Assembly (NCBI GenBank): GCA_963756185.1 | Contig: CAVWMS010000001.1 | Location: 496,001 to 560,000 of the forward strand | Direction: 5' to 3' | Origin: DATAXI01 sp963756185 | GTDB taxonomy: Bacteria; Verrucomicrobiota; Verrucomicrobiia; Chthoniobacterales; Chthoniobacteraceae | DNA length: 64,000 bases | Shown: one piece after another, positions 28,284 through 37,185 of the stretch | How the letters are laid out: each line of letters starts with the position of its first letter | How positions within the stretch are numbered: position 1 is the first letter of the stretch | Program-made: the position numbers and the translations under genes | The notes under the pieces: generated by a model | Databases searched by the model: none | What the model was told of the DNA's origin: nothing | The model's input: the letters and a program-made list of their open reading frames with translations, nothing else

Positions 28284-31200
28284 TCATAATGGCGCGGTGA
28301 AAGTCACGGTCGTGCCGCCGCCCGGCTGGCTTTCGATGTCCGCGGCGCCGCCCAGCGACGCCGCTCGCTGCCGCATGTTGCGCAGCCCATTGGCCGTACC
28401 CGAAACCGCGCCGGGGTCGAAGCCGATTCCATCGTCCGCAATGCGGATTTGCGTCGTTCCGTTGTCAAAGGCGACGTGCATGGTGACCTGGCGGGCGCCG
28501 GCGTACTTGGCGACGTTATTGAGCGCCTCCTTGACGACGAGAAGCACCTGGTGGCGCGCGTCGGAGGAGACGGAGCGAGCGGGAATCTCGCGGGGTAATT
28601 CCAGACGCAGGTTGATGCCGACATTCCCCAGGTATTCGCCGGCAAACTCGCCCGCGTATCCGATGAGCCTCTCCAGTGTGTCGTTGCGCGGATTGACCGT
28701 CCATACGATCTGGTCCAGCGTGCCGCTCACGGCGCGCGAGGCATTGGCGATCGCGCTGAGATTGTCGGTGGCGTTCGCGGGCAGGCCCGGCTCGCCGGAG
28801 GCCAGCTCGCTCATGAGCGTGATGCGGGTGAGGCTGGCGCCCAGTTCGTCGTGCATGTCGCGCGCGATCCGCGAGCGTTCCCGGTGCAGCGCGGCCTGCT
28901 GCTCGGAAAGCCGCAGTCTCGAGCGCAGCCGCCGGTAGGAGACGAAACGCACGATGACCACCACGCAAACGATGATGATCGCCAGAACGGTGAGCTGAAA
29001 CCACCAGGTCTGCCAGAAAAACGGAGCCACGGTGAATGCGACGGACGCGCCCGCGTCATTCCAGATGCCGTCGCTGTTGCAGGCGATGACCCGGAAACGG
29101 TACTTCCCCGCGGTAAGCCGGGAGTAAGTGGCGTGCCGGTCGGTGCCGGCGTCGTTCCATTGCTTGTCGTAGCCCTCGAGCATGTAACGGTATTGGTTGT
29201 TCTCCGGCATGTCGAAGCTGAGCGCCACGTAGTCGAATTCGAGCCGGCTGTGGGACGGCGGCAGCGTCACGTGCTTGAGCGAGGCGGGGTCCAGCGGGAT
29301 GTCGCGCCCGTCGACGCGAACCTCCTCGATGGCCACCGGCGGCGGAGTATTGTTCAGCGCGCGCGCCTGCGGATTGACGATCAGGATTCCATTGCCATAG
29401 GAAAACCAGAGTTCATTGCCGAAGACCCGGCAGCAATACCCAGCGCTGAACCCGACGTTCCTGGTCGGCGCCTCGCTGTCGAGGTCCTTCTCCTCCTGCT
29501 GGAAGGTCGTGATCCTCAGCCGCTTCGTCTGGCCCGAGGCAAATCGGTCGAAGTCCGCCACGTCGATCCGCGAGAGGCCGGTGTTGCTGATGGTCCAGAT
29601 GCGCCCCATCTCATCCGGCAGCACCTGGTAGATATAATCGTCCGCGAGCCCGTCTTCCACGGTGGCCCGGGCGAATTTCCCATCCTTCAGCCGCCCCAGG
29701 CCGCCGCCCAGGAAGCCGATCCAGATGTTCCCTTCATCATCCCGCCACAGGCCGTGAACCGGGTAATCGCCGGCGCCGGGAAAGGGCAGCTCGGTGATTT
29801 TTTCATTGGCAATGTGGTAAATCTGGCCGCGGCTGATTGCCATCAGGATGTCGTCTCCGGCGTTTGACGCCAGCAGCGGCGCGGTTCCCCCGTCGGGATT
29901 CGAGAATACGGAGGCATGGCCTTTGCGGATTCGCGCCACGTTCGCGTGACTGGCGGATACCCAAAGGTCACCCGTTTGCGTCGAGAGCATCGCCATCACA
30001 TGCTCGAACTGCGAGGAAAGCCGGACGGATACCGGCGCGGATTGCGGGTTGTCGCAGCGGAAGACGCCATGGTCCCAGGTGCCGATATACATCGAATTGC
30101 CGGGGCCAGGCTCGACCGCAATGGCCCGGCCCGCCGCGCCCGAATTTTGCGAGAACTGCGGGACCTGCTCCAACTTGCCGTTTTCGAGGCAAAAGACGGT
30201 GTTATCCTCGAACACCGCCCACACGGCCCCCGACGCATCCTGGGCGAAGGAGCGGATACGGCCCCAGGTCAGAAGCCCCGGGTCAACCTTCAGGAACCGG
30301 AGCAGCCGCGGCTGCAGCCGCTTGATGCCATCCTCGAAAGTGGTCAGCCAGATGTTGCCCTCGCGGTCGTTGATGATCGAGGTCACTTGGCGCCTCTCCA
30401 GGCCCTCGGAGACGAGCTGATCCCCCTGGACCCAGTATAATCCGCACTGCGGCGACTGCATGGTCCCAATCCAGAGATTGTGCCCATCGTCGTGAATGGA
30501 CGAAATGAACCCCAGCGTCTGCGGCACCGGGATGGTGCGGTCAATTCCCTTTCCGATCACCAGGTGCCGCACGTCGTGGTCGCCGCGCAGCCAAAAGCCG
30601 CCGTTTGCCGCGGTCTCCAGGCCTTCGGTCGGGGATTGGCCCTGCGGGATGTCCGCCACCGGGACAAAGGCGCCGTCGCGAAACTCGAGCAGCGACGTCG
30701 CGGCTGCGCACCAGACATTTCCGTCGCTGTCCGAGGCGAGGGCGCCGCGCGTCTGGTCTGGAACCCCGGTTGATGGTGAAAAACGGGTGGCTTTGCCGCC
30801 GGCGATCTCGACCACGCCTGCCTTGCGGAAACCGACGAAGATGGCGCCTTTGCGGCCCTCGCAAATGCTGCACGGAAAATCGTTGGGCATGCCATTGGCC
30901 GTCCCCCAGATGGTGGCGTAACCATTCTGCCAGCGCACGACGCGGCCATGACTCAGCGCCCACCAGACGCTGCCGTCCCTGGCCGCGCAGATGGCGTACA
31001 CGATGCTGCTGAAATCGCGCCCCACCTCGGGAGGGATCACTGCCGTAAAGTGAATTCCGTCAAAGCGAAACATCCCCTGCGAGGTGGCGACCCAGATGCT
31101 CCCATCGGTGCTCTGGGCAATGTCGTAATCCTCATCCACCGGCAGGCCGCTGTCGGAGCGCCAGCCCCGCACGCTCCAGGCCGACTGGCCCGCCTCCGCC

Positions 31201-31310
31201 TGCGACTGCGCTCGCGCCCGGCCCGGCAGGAGCGTCAAGGCGCAAAGCAACGGCAGGACCAGGCCTTGGACAATGCGCCGGGTATTGGGGAGGAACACCG
31301 GATGCAACAC
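28284..31310 (-). CDS. propeller/Y_Y_Y sensor histidine kinase
   Basis: 1008 aa. Signal peptide (IVQGLVLPLLCALTLLPGRARA), then two seven-bladed regulator propellers built from repeats such as DGSIWVATSQGMFRFDG and EGNIWIGFLGGGLGRLKDG, up to about residue 640. A Y_Y_Y domain follows (PENNQYRYMLEGYDKQWND...YSRLTAGKYRFRVIACNSDG), then one membrane helix near residue 770. The cytoplasmic HisKA_3 has its phospho-His at about residue 818 in RIARDMHDELGASL. The HATPase domain carries EALNNVAKYAGA and IADDGIGFDP. The layout resembles the sensing half of polysaccharide-responsive hybrid kinases, but the receiver is on a separate protein, the next gene. The ligand is probably extracytoplasmic, perhaps a glycan. 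Confidence 0.93.
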   Translation of the reverse strand: MLHPVFLPNTRRIVQGLVLPLLCALTLLPGRARAQSQAEAGQSAWSVRGWRSDSGLPVDEDYDIAQSTDGSIWVATSQGMFRFDGIHFTAVIPPEVGRDFSSIVYAICAARDGSVWWALSHGRVVRWQNGYATIWGTANGMPNDFPCSICEGRKGAIFVGFRKAGVVEIAGGKATRFSPSTGVPDQTRGALASDSDGNVWCAAATSLLEFRDGAFVPVADIPQGQSPTEGLETAANGGFWLRGDHDVRHLVIGKGIDRTIPVPQTLGFISSIHDDGHNLWIGTMQSPQCGLYWVQGDQLVSEGLERRQVTSIINDREGNIWLTTFEDGIKRLQPRLLRFLKVDPGLLTWGRIRSFAQDASGAVWAVFEDNTVFCLENGKLEQVPQFSQNSGAAGRAIAVEPGPGNSMYIGTWDHGVFRCDNPQSAPVSVRLSSQFEHVMAMLSTQTGDLWVSASHANVARIRKGHASVFSNPDGGTAPLLASNAGDDILMAISRGQIYHIANEKITELPFPGAGDYPVHGLWRDDEGNIWIGFLGGGLGRLKDGKFARATVEDGLADDYIYQVLPDEMGRIWTISNTGLSRIDVADFDRFASGQTKRLRITTFQQEEKDLDSEAPTRNVGFSAGYCCRVFGNELWFSYGNGILIVNPQARALNNTPPPVAIEEVRVDGRDIPLDPASLKHVTLPPSHSRLEFDYVALSFDMPENNQYRYMLEGYDKQWNDAGTDRHATYSRLTAGKYRFRVIACNSDGIWNDAGASVAFTVAPFFWQTWWFQLTVLAIIIVCVVVIVRFVSYRRLRSRLRLSEQQAALHRERSRIARDMHDELGASLTRITLMSELASGEPGLPANATDNLSAIANASRAVSGTLDQIVWTVNPRNDTLERLIGYAGEFAGEYLGNVGINLRLELPREIPARSVSSDARHQVLLVVKEALNNVAKYAGARQVTMHVAFDNGTTQIRIADDGIGFDPGAVSGTANGLRNMRQRAASLGGAADIESQPGGGTTVTFTAPL

Positions 31311-31392
31311 GTGAATTTCCCCTTATAATGGCATTGGCTCCAGCCACAAGCAACGCCGGTCACACGGCAGCTCCGGTCAAGCGGCCGGCGGC

Positions 31393-32211
31393 CTACCTGA
31401 GGAAGTACCCGCGCTGTTTTTCGCTGATGGGCAGGCCCATCCTTTCCATGACCAGCAGCATGTCCTCCCACACCTTCCGCCTTTCGGTAAGCGACTGGTT
31501 TCTGAGCAAGTACGCCGGATGATAAGTGGCCATCAGCGGAATATTCTGGAACTCATGCCATCTGCCGCGCAGGCGCGCCATGGGCTCGACCGCGCCGAGC
31601 AGCCCTTCCATGGCCACGGCGCCGAGCGCCACGAGCACCGAGGGCTTGATGATCTCGATCTGCGCGCGCAGATAGGGCAGGCATGTTTGCATCTCGATGG
31701 TGGTCGGGCGGCGGTTGCCCGTTGCCCCGGTTGGCACGTCGGGCCGGCATTTGAGCACATTGGCGATGAAAACGTCGGATCGCTTGACCCCCATCGCCTC
31801 GATGATGCGGGTCAGAAGCTGCCCCGCCTTGCCCACAAACGGCTCGCCTTGCAGGTCTTCGTCGGCGCCGGGCGCTTCTCCCACGAACATGATTTGCGCG
31901 TCGATATTGCCGACGCCGAAGACCGTTTGCGTGCGCGTGCGCGCAAGCTGGGGGCATTTCGTGCACGGAGTCACCGCGGCGCGCAATTGCTCGATCCGCT
32001 CGCCTTTGGTCGCGCCGCTCGTTGGGAAAGCATCGGCCGGCGGCAGAGTTCGAGCCGATTCCGGCGCGGCTTGCGGCTTCGGGGCGGGCTTTTCGCGCGC
32101 CGCGGCCAGGCGTTGCAGCGATTCGCGCGAACCACGCAAATTTGCGCCTGTTTCGCTCAATTTTCGCAGCGATTTCGATGTAAAATCGAGCGCTTTTTCA
32201 AAATCGTTCAT
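31393..32211 (-). CDS. uracil-DNA glycosylase, iron-sulfur family 4/5 type
   Basis: 272 aa. ATG 32211 overlaps the rluD stop by 4 nt. The first ~70 residues are a basic, Pro/Ala-rich extension. The catalytic domain contains the four cysteines expected to hold a 4Fe-4S cluster: C83 and C86 (PCTKCPQL), C155 (NVLKCRPD) and C177 (MQTCLPYL). The active-site motifs are FVGEAPGADEDLQGEPFVG and ATYHPAYLLRN. The enzyme removes uracil from DNA as the first step of base-excision repair. The GEAPG form of the first motif fits family 4. The coupling to rluD is an arrangement of convenience rather than a pathway link. The start is supported by the overlap and by the loss of homology upstream. Confidence 0.93.
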   Translation of the reverse strand: MNDFEKALDFTSKSLRKLSETGANLRGSRESLQRLAAAREKPAPKPQAAPESARTLPPADAFPTSGATKGERIEQLRAAVTPCTKCPQLARTRTQTVFGVGNIDAQIMFVGEAPGADEDLQGEPFVGKAGQLLTRIIEAMGVKRSDVFIANVLKCRPDVPTGATGNRRPTTIEMQTCLPYLRAQIEIIKPSVLVALGAVAMEGLLGAVEPMARLRGRWHEFQNIPLMATYHPAYLLRNQSLTERRKVWEDMLLVMERMGLPISEKQRGYFLR

Positions 32212-33131
32212 GGTGGGTCCGGTGGCGGAGGTCGCACCCCAGCCAATATGAAATCCTCGGGCAGGGGGGAACAAAAATGCATCGGCTCGCCCGTCCGCGG
32301 ATGGGCAAAGCCGAGCTTCCACGCATGCAGCATCTGCCGCGGATAATGCCCGGCCAGCCGCGGCGCATAGAGCGTATCGCCGAGCAGCGGATGGCCGAGG
32401 TGCTTCAAATGCACGCGAATCTGGTGCGTGCGCCCCGTGTGCAGCGTGCATTCCACCAGCGTGCCGATGCCCGGCAGCTCCTGCGCGACGCGCCATTCCG
32501 TGCGTGACGCGCGTCCGCCGCGGGTGAGCACGGCCATTTTTTTGCGGTCCACGGGGTGGCGTCCAATGGAATTGTCGATCATTCCGCCGCGTTTGCCGGG
32601 CGGGAACCAACCCTGCACCAGCGCCAGGTAGATTTTCGTCACCAGGCGCCCCGCAAATTGACGCGACAGATTCGCGTGCGCCGCGTCGTTCTTCGCCACC
32701 ACCAGGCAGCCGCTGGTGTCCTTGTCCAGCCGGTGGACGATCCCCGGGCGCTTCTCGCCGCCGATGCCCGAAAGTGTGTCGCAATGGGCCAGCAACCCGT
32801 GAACCAGCGTATGGCGCGCATGACCCGCCGCGGGATGGACCACCAGGCCGGGCGGTTTGTTGAGGACGAGCAAATCGGCATCCTCATAGAGGATATCGAG
32901 GGGGATTTCCTCCGGTTCCAGCGGCGACGGCTCGGCGGGCGGTTCGTTCAGGATCACCAGAGTTCCCGCGCGCATTTTTTCTCCCGGTTTGGCCGGCTTT
33001 CCGGCCACCGAGACGTGTCCCTGCCTGATGAGCGCCTGGAGTCTCGAGCGCGACAGATGCGGCAGTTGCCCGGCCAGGAACCGGTCCAGGCGGCCCCCGG
33101 CGGCACGGGCGTCGACTCGGTACTCAGGCAT
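32208..33131 (-). CDS. rluD: RluA/RluD-family 23S rRNA pseudouridine synthase
   Basis: 307 aa. An N-terminal S4 RNA-binding domain (GGRLDRFLAGQLPHLSRSR...LIRQGHVSVAGK) is followed by the synthase domain. The catalytic motif HRLDKDTSG has Asp at residue 136. The other family signatures are LVLNKPPGLVVHPAAGH and LHTGRTHQIRVHLKHLGHPLLGD. It isomerises specific uridines of 23S rRNA; the S4 domain and length fit RluD best, but RluA-family assignments by motif alone are approximate. It is transcribed divergently from the kinase gene, with 84 bp between the starts for both promoters. Its stop overlaps the glycosylase start. Confidence 0.9.
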   Translation of the reverse strand: MPEYRVDARAAGGRLDRFLAGQLPHLSRSRLQALIRQGHVSVAGKPAKPGEKMRAGTLVILNEPPAEPSPLEPEEIPLDILYEDADLLVLNKPPGLVVHPAAGHARHTLVHGLLAHCDTLSGIGGEKRPGIVHRLDKDTSGCLVVAKNDAAHANLSRQFAGRLVTKIYLALVQGWFPPGKRGGMIDNSIGRHPVDRKKMAVLTRGGRASRTEWRVAQELPGIGTLVECTLHTGRTHQIRVHLKHLGHPLLGDTLYAPRLAGHYPRQMLHAWKLGFAHPRTGEPMHFCSPLPEDFILAGVRPPPPDPP

Positions 33132-33215
33132 ATCCTTGGAAAACCATTGGTTTCCAACGAATCAAAGGTGGAAATATGGCCGGAGCCAATGGTATTCTGT
33201 AACTTGGAAGTACCA

Positions 33216-35762
33216 ATGGCCGAAGAACCTGAAGAGATCCCCGCGGATGACGAGGCCCCGCCGTTCGCCGGCGAGCAAACACCGCAAGGGGAGGAACCTG
33301 CTTACTTCGAGGCCGGCGAGGCCGCGCCGGAGGGGGCGGAGCCTGCCGCCGCGCCCATGGCCGGGCAACCGGGCGGGGAAGGGGAGGAGCCGCTGCTCCA
33401 GCCATGCACCAATTGCTCCACGCTGCTGGACGTGGGCGACCTCGAGCCGTTTGCCAAGGTCCATTGCCCCATCTGCGGCACCGCCATTCGCGCCCGTACG
33501 CAATTGAAGAATTTTACCCTCGTCGAAGTGCTCGGCGCGGGCGGCATGGGCGCAGTCTACAAGGCGCTCGACACAAACTTGAACCGGATGGTCGCGCTGA
33601 AGGTCGTGCGCAAGGAATATTCATCCGACGCGGAGTATCTCGGGAAATTCGAGCGGGAGGCGCGCATCACGGCCTCGGTCAATCACCCGCACGTGGTGAA
33701 GGTCTATTCGTTCGGCTCCGATCACGGGCTCTTTTACATCGCCATGGAGCTGGTGGACAAAGGGTCGCTCGATGACCTGATGAACCTCCAGGGGCGGGTC
33801 GCGGAAATCCAGGCGCTCACGGTCGGCATCCAGGTGGCGCAGGGCCTTCAGGCCGCGCACCAGAAAGGGCTGATCCACCGCGATGTGAAGCCGGGCAACA
33901 TCCTCTTTGCCGACGCGCAGACGGCCAAGATCGTGGACTTCGGCCTCGCGTTGCTGGCCGAGCACGAGGCCGAGGAGCGAGGCGAGGTCTGGGGCACACC
34001 CTATTACGTGGCGCCGGAGAAGCTGGATCATTCGCCCGAGGATTTTCGCAGCGACATGTACTCGCTCGGCGGCACGCTTTTCCACGCCATCGCCGGGCGG
34101 CCGCCGTTCGAGGCCGACACGGCGTCGATGGTCGCGCTCAAGCATTTGAAGAGCAAGGCGGTCAGCCTCCAGGCGTTCGCGCCCGATGTATCGAGCGCCA
34201 CCGCCTTTGTCATCAACCGCACGCTCAACAAGGATCCCGACCAGCGATACCAGAGTTACTCGGAAATGATCGAGCACCTCGAGTATGCGCGGGCGCAACT
34301 CGATGCCTCGAGCGGGGTGCGCAGGCCCAGGCAGCGCGTCGTGGTCGAGGGGGTGGAGCAGCGCAAGGCCACAGGCATCATCACGCTCGTGCTGCTGCTG
34401 GTCATCCTGGCCATCGGCGGGGGCCTCTATGTCTTTCGCGACAGTATCTTCGGCCACAAGGAGGCCGTCACCGCCGCCGGCGAGGACCCCGAGGCGGCGG
34501 CGAAACAGATTCACGACCAATTCGACGTGGCGCGCAAACAGATCGTCTCGGGCGATTATGCGTCCGCCCAGGAGACGCTCAAGAAACTCAATGACGACAA
34601 CGATCTGGCCCAGCCGTTCCAGAATTGGGTGACCGTCAACCAGGGGCTCATCTCGCTGCTGCAGGAAAACCTGCCGGACGCCCGCGATTGGTTCAAGGTG
34701 GTCAAGGAGCGCAGCCATTACTCGAACGACGCCAGCGACGCCGCTCTCGTGAATCTCTTTACCAAGGTAAGCGGGGTCATGTCGGGCAGCGGATCGATCA
34801 AGGCTTCCGAAGGCGCCGGTTACTCGCTGGATTCCGCCGATGCCATTGCGCCGTTCCTCTTCGGATTGAAGGATTGGCTGCTCGGCAAGTTCGACGACGC
34901 CGGCAGGATGTTTGACTTATATCTAAGTTCCACGCCCAAGGATCCGTTTCAATGGGTGGGTGATTACAAACCCATCGCCCAAAAGTACGCCGACCAGGAA
35001 GCGGCTTATGAAAAGGTCGTCGCGGCCTTCGCCGCCGCGGACACGCCGGAGAAGCGCGCCGATGCCGTCAAGCAGGCCGATGCGTTGAAGGCTCAGGTAA
35101 AAGGGAGACTGGCGGCGCAGCTCGACAAGATGGAAACCGACCTGAAGAAAAAGAGCACGTCGCTGGACGCCGCCTATCAGAAGCAGGCCGAACAGCAAAG
35201 TCAGCAGGTCGCCGAGCAAAACCAGCGTGACCAGGCGGCGCTTGCCGACGCGAAGCGCCAGTACGCCGCGGCTTGCGCCAATTTCGATTTCGATGCCGCG
35301 TGGTCCGCCATCAACGCCGCCCAGGTAACCGGCGCCGAGGGAACGCAGGAGAAGCAAACGCTGCTGAAGAAGGCGGACTGGCTCCGGCAATTCAAGGCCC
35401 AGTTTATTTCGGATATCAATACTTACGGCTACGCGGGGCCGATTGTGAACCGGACCGGGGGCCAATTGCCCGACGGGCCCAAGAAGGCGAATAACGACGG
35501 CCTTATCATCCAGACCCCGTTTGGCAATGTCCCCGCTCCGTGGAACTCGATTCCGGTTGCCACTGTGCTCGCGATGGCCAACCAATTCTCCCAAAAACTG
35601 GCTGCGAGCGCGCCCGACCAGGCCGCGCAGCGCGAATGGTTGAGCGGAGTTTTCGCCTGCGAGGAGGGAATGCCACGCGATGGCCGCACCCTGCTGGTCC
35701 AGGCATCGCAGGTGAAAAACGAGTACAAGGACGAGTTACCCCTGTTTCTGCAGAGCGAGTAA
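33216..35762 (+). CDS. membrane Ser/Thr protein kinase with zinc ribbon
   Basis: 848 aa. ATG 33216 is preferred over the in-frame ATG at 33189 because GGAAG lies six bases ahead of it. The first 60 residues are Glu/Pro/Ala-rich. A zinc ribbon follows (C64, C67, C84, C87), then a complete Hanks-type kinase: glycine loop GAGGMGAVYK near 107, Lys129 in VALK, HRDVKPGN at 221-228, DFG at 241-243 and VAPEK near 265-269. One membrane helix spans about 386-407. The ~440-residue extracytoplasmic part is helical with a Gln/Lys-rich coiled coil (KQAEQQSQQVAEQNQRDQAA). It probably senses an envelope signal and phosphorylates cytoplasmic proteins. There is no partner phosphatase nearby. Confidence 0.92.
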   Translation: MAEEPEEIPADDEAPPFAGEQTPQGEEPAYFEAGEAAPEGAEPAAAPMAGQPGGEGEEPLLQPCTNCSTLLDVGDLEPFAKVHCPICGTAIRARTQLKNFTLVEVLGAGGMGAVYKALDTNLNRMVALKVVRKEYSSDAEYLGKFEREARITASVNHPHVVKVYSFGSDHGLFYIAMELVDKGSLDDLMNLQGRVAEIQALTVGIQVAQGLQAAHQKGLIHRDVKPGNILFADAQTAKIVDFGLALLAEHEAEERGEVWGTPYYVAPEKLDHSPEDFRSDMYSLGGTLFHAIAGRPPFEADTASMVALKHLKSKAVSLQAFAPDVSSATAFVINRTLNKDPDQRYQSYSEMIEHLEYARAQLDASSGVRRPRQRVVVEGVEQRKATGIITLVLLLVILAIGGGLYVFRDSIFGHKEAVTAAGEDPEAAAKQIHDQFDVARKQIVSGDYASAQETLKKLNDDNDLAQPFQNWVTVNQGLISLLQENLPDARDWFKVVKERSHYSNDASDAALVNLFTKVSGVMSGSGSIKASEGAGYSLDSADAIAPFLFGLKDWLLGKFDDAGRMFDLYLSSTPKDPFQWVGDYKPIAQKYADQEAAYEKVVAAFAAADTPEKRADAVKQADALKAQVKGRLAAQLDKMETDLKKKSTSLDAAYQKQAEQQSQQVAEQNQRDQAALADAKRQYAAACANFDFDAAWSAINAAQVTGAEGTQEKQTLLKKADWLRQFKAQFISDINTYGYAGPIVNRTGGQLPDGPKKANNDGLIIQTPFGNVPAPWNSIPVATVLAMANQFSQKLAASAPDQAAQREWLSGVFACEEGMPRDGRTLLVQASQVKNEYKDELPLFLQSE

Positions 35763-35887
35763 GTGGGGGTATTGACCACTATGGACCACATGGATGGCGC
35801 TTGAAAAATGGCACAGCTATCCGGCGCAAGGCATCCAAATGGCGGAAGGGGAAGTTCAATGTTACTTTTGCCAATTCTCCTCAACTT

Positions 35888-36847
35888 ATGAACGACAAGC
35901 CAAATGGGAAATCCCATTGGGCATGTCTCCTGGGGGTGGTTTTCCTGGCGGGATGCGTCCACTCTCATGAATCCTGCCATCTCTCGACCGGCTTCCACCT
36001 CTCGAACGGGGCGGCGATGAATTACCAGGTGGCCCAGGTGCCGCAACTGGACGCCAATAACAAGCCCATACCGGTGACCGATGCCAAGGGCAATCCGCTC
36101 AAGAATCCCGATGGCACGATTCAATATCGGATGACCGACGCTACGCCGATAACCCCCCCGACCATTTTCGACGTCGTTGCCGCCCTTGCGACCGAGCTGG
36201 GCACACGTCCACCCGGCGAGCTGGCGCCGGACCCCGTGTTTCAGAATCATATGCCACTTACGGTAACAGAGACCGAATTTGTCGCGTATTCCGGGAAGGC
36301 GCCAGTCGTCTGTTCCATCACGCAATTGGCGATGCAAAAGAACGGGGCGTACATTTTCTGCAAGGTGATCAGGCCCGATCTTATGCGAGACCAAAGTGAT
36401 CCAAATGCCGCTCCCAAGAATCAGTTTTTCAAAGATGGGCAGGTATTCGAGCAGGATGTGAAAGATAAGTCCTGGGTTAAGTATAGGTGCGGCGATGCCG
36501 CCTTTGTGAATCACATGAACAACGATTACACCGCCTGCGGGCTGTTGTTGATCCTTGCCGATCACGCCTGGCGGACGAGGAGTGATTTCTCGGTTGTCGA
36601 GAGCGGTGGCGCGATTACATTTACAGTTCGAAAGGACTCGGAATCAGCCCGGACGTTTGCGGGTTATCCTACATTGACGCTGCGGAACAAATTGCCGGTC
36701 CATCTCCTCGCGATGGAAACACAAGATGTTGCGAATCCGAACAACCCGATACGAAGGACCGCATTCACTTATGATTCTCCGAGCATTATCGACAAGGATT
36801 TCAGGAAGCCAACGGTCGTTTCGAAAGAAATACCGAACCCGCTTTAA
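35888..36847 (+). CDS. hypothetical lipoprotein
   Basis: 319 aa from ATG 35888 (MNDKPNGKSHWACLLGVVFLAGC). The frame is open upstream, but this start places a lipoprotein signal with lipobox LAGC at the N-terminus, with Cys23 as the likely lipidated residue. The mature protein is soluble and has no recognisable domain. A PVTDAKGNPLKNPDGTIQYR segment looks like a beta-hairpin repeat, and there is a Cys/His-containing stretch (SWVKYRCGDAAFVNHMNNDYTACG). It lies 125 nt downstream of the kinase gene on the same strand and may be independent. Base composition is slightly less GC-rich than the neighbours. I do not recognise the family. Confidence 0.7.
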   Translation: MNDKPNGKSHWACLLGVVFLAGCVHSHESCHLSTGFHLSNGAAMNYQVAQVPQLDANNKPIPVTDAKGNPLKNPDGTIQYRMTDATPITPPTIFDVVAALATELGTRPPGELAPDPVFQNHMPLTVTETEFVAYSGKAPVVCSITQLAMQKNGAYIFCKVIRPDLMRDQSDPNAAPKNQFFKDGQVFEQDVKDKSWVKYRCGDAAFVNHMNNDYTACGLLLILADHAWRTRSDFSVVESGGAITFTVRKDSESARTFAGYPTLTLRNKLPVHLLAMETQDVANPNNPIRRTAFTYDSPSIIDKDFRKPTVVSKEIPNPL

Positions 36848-37185
36848 TACGGATTGCGCGCTTGGATGTTGTGAAAAGCACGATAAGCGGCATGTCCAGA
36901 ATGGTTGCTCGGCTGCTTCTTGGGGATGGATGGTGGGAAAGTTGGCTCTATGCCCGGCTTTTGTGTTTGGTCAAGGTTGAGTGCCAGGTCGCGATGGGCT
37001 GTTCCAGAGCGGTTTAAGAAATAGTGTAGCCGTGGATCCCGGGGGGCAGCGGCGGGTTCATGTGAAAGTGAAAGAGTAAGTGCGAGTACACGCTGGCGCG
37101 CGGGTGAGGCGCCAGCGGCTACGCTGCAAGTTGAAACGCTCTAGATTAGGAGAGACTCGCAACGCTGTCTAAGAGACAATCCCGA
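36848..37185. other. 338-bp gene-free stretch between convergent genes
   Basis: No supportable open reading frame. The left 150 bp shows nothing recognisable. The right half holds the nested inverted-repeat element described separately at 37004-37144. Both flanking genes end here (stops at 36847 and 37186). Confidence 0.6.
37004..37144. repeat. nested inverted-repeat element, REP/MITE-like
   Basis: Three layers of dyad symmetry are nested around one centre. The outer imperfect 15-mers are CCAGAGCGGTTTAAG at 37004-37018 and GTTGAAACGCTCTAG at 37130-37144 (11 of 15 pair). The middle arms are GTGTAGCCG at 37024-37032 and CGGCTACGC at 37116-37124. The inner perfect 9-bp arms are CGCTGGCGC at 37091-37099 and GCGCCAGCG at 37109-37117. 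No open reading frame is inside. The structure suggests a non-autonomous repeat; transcript folding between two convergent genes is another possible role. Confidence 0.55.

Noticed and set aside
28284..31310. Hybrid two-component system kinase with its own receiver
   Set aside because: The protein ends right after the HATPase domain; the receiver and HTH are on the separate next gene.
36848..37185. tRNA or structured RNA in the gene-free stretch
   Set aside because: The nested arms do not form a cloverleaf and no anticodon or T-loop consensus is present.
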